DNA from: Thalassotalea sp. PP2-459
GTDB lineage: Bacteria; Pseudomonadota; Gammaproteobacteria; Enterobacterales; Alteromonadaceae
Assembly (NCBI RefSeq): GCF_001913705.1
Contig: NZ_MKQD01000028.1
Span: 1-45,926 of the forward strand
DNA: 45,926 bases
Reading direction: 5' to 3'
This document shows positions 45,548 through 45,926 of this stretch, in pieces; the stretch's first letter is position 1; each line of letters opens with the position of its first letter. The notes beneath the pieces are model-generated. The model was not told the DNA's origin and did no database searches. It saw only the letters and a list, made by a program, of their open reading frames with translations. Both the position numbers and the translations under genes were made by a program.

Positions 45548-45730
45548 AAAAGCTCTCCATTCTGGTATGACCTGTTATAATTATCTCAATACTAGATAAC
45601 TCTACGACATAAATCAACTGGTCTTACCTCTATATTTGCTAACCAGCAACTTTAACCAATTAAAGCATAGCAGTAATTGGGCTAAAATTAACACCAATTC
45701 GCATAAAGATTAAGCCAGTTCAGAGCGATG
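45548..45730. other. Upstream region of the acyl-CoA dehydrogenase
   Basis: The stretch holds the FadR-like site (45560-45576) and AT-rich DNA beyond it where the promoter should lie; I could not fix a promoter. The whole 45548-45926 region has no fully contained gene. Confidence 0.5.
45560..45576. promoter_or_regulatory. FadR-like operator before the acyl-CoA dehydrogenase
   Basis: TTCTGGTATGACCTGTT fits the FadR operator pattern CTGGTnnGACCnGTT known from the E. coli fad genes. It lies 13 bases upstream of the gene's ATG, next to the ribosome site GGAGAG. With the fadE site it is the second such box in the window. Confidence 0.65.
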
Positions 45731-45926
45731 TCAGAGGTGGGAGAATAAGCGAAACGCGTGCAGGTATAGTTGTTCTACATCAAACACGTTTTGCGCAATT
45801 ATCGCGCCTCTAACACGCTCCCAAAGGGCGATTTTAAACGCTTCATAGCCTGTGTTGTTGATTTTAACAAGGACGCTACAAGGATGTAGCTTATTAGAGA
45901 ACGCAGGAGCACGTTCTCCTGAATAA
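45731..45926 (-). CDS. Partial open frame off the right edge, coding status doubtful
   Basis: A minus-strand frame is open from the window edge to a TGA at 45731-45733, about 65 codons. It reads SGERAPAFSNKLHPCS, then TGYEAFKIALWERVRG, and ends QLYLHAFRLFSHL. Its composition looks protein-like. However, it overlaps two near-perfect hairpins (45875-45890 and 45897-45918), and I recall similar short frames over intergenic repeats in related genomes. It may be the 3' end of a neighbouring gene, a gene remnant or a chance open frame. Confidence 0.25.
   Translation of the reverse strand, partial: YSGERAPAFSNKLHPCSVLVKINNTGYEAFKIALWERVRGAIIAQNVFDVEQLYLHAFRLFSHL
45875..45918 (+). other. Paired hairpins with GGA loops
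   Basis: Hairpin 1 has GCTACA (45875-45880) and TGTAGC (45885-45890) around AGGA. Hairpin 2 has GAGAACG (45897-45903) and CGTTCTC (45912-45918) around CAGGAGCA; an alternative pairing is CAGGAG with CTCCTG (45904-45921). CTACAAGGATGT matches the CsrA SELEX consensus RUACARGGAUGU at 11 of 12 positions. It could be part of a CsrA-binding RNA, or an intergenic repeat. Confidence 0.4.

Noticed and set aside
1-45926. CRISPR arrays, prophage, insertion sequences, tRNA or rRNA
   Set aside because: No regularly spaced repeats, transposase or integrase genes, or RNA gene structures were seen.

Overview
This is a 46-kb chromosomal segment from an AT-rich gammaproteobacterium. Protein content and gene order point to the Alteromonadales, probably a marine Colwelliaceae member (Colwellia or Thalassotalea type). 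Signs of this are a large Oar-like TonB-dependent receptor, the AlaA/YfbR, FklB, BamC, BepA, Hda and YihG sequences, and the dapB-carA-carB-greA order. The genus is inferred from recalled similarity. No rRNA, tRNA, CRISPR array, prophage or intact insertion sequence was seen.

Layout: (1) 1-4.7 kb holds an unknown membrane-anchored protein, an LRAT/NlpC-like protein, alaA-yfbR and a VC2046/SO_2500-type protein. (2) 4.7-13.7 kb is the most interesting block: cdd-deoA, a TonB receptor, and a divergent three-gene unit coding for a RutR-like TetR regulator, a secreted endonuclease/exonuclease/phosphatase-family enzyme and an alkaline phosphatase. Sequences close to the E. coli RutR operator lie in front of cdd and of the TonB receptor, with a weaker one before the regulator. 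Together these look like a pyrimidine-responsive system for using extracellular nucleotides or nucleic acids. (3) 13.8-21.9 kb holds an AraC/GyrI-like regulator and, on the minus strand, fklB, an NTF2-like gene, dapB, carA, carB and greA (lysine, arginine and pyrimidine precursors, and transcript cleavage). (4) 22-30.4 kb holds an NhaC-family antiporter, bamC (with no dapA beside it), gcvR-bcp, perM with a TusA-like gene, and an unknown gene coupled to bepA, then a YfgD-type ArsC and a DUF2069 protein.

(5) 30.4-37.7 kb holds a putative zinc-protease lipoprotein, a DUF2066 gene coupled to hda, purM-purN, a DUF3108 protein and yafJ. (6) 37.8-45.6 kb is a lipid block: fadE, a YihG-type acyltransferase, a TetR regulator, a class-3-type aldehyde dehydrogenase and a second long acyl-CoA dehydrogenase. 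Both dehydrogenase genes have a FadR-like operator just upstream, so they are probably induced together by fatty acids. (7) The right edge carries two hairpins with GGA in their loops, overlapping a partial minus-strand open frame.

Most other genes are conserved housekeeping functions. Several starts were moved from the longest frame to codons supported by ribosome binding sites or family length. carA and hda appear to start at TTG. All functional calls come from reading the sequence and remembered families; no searches were run.
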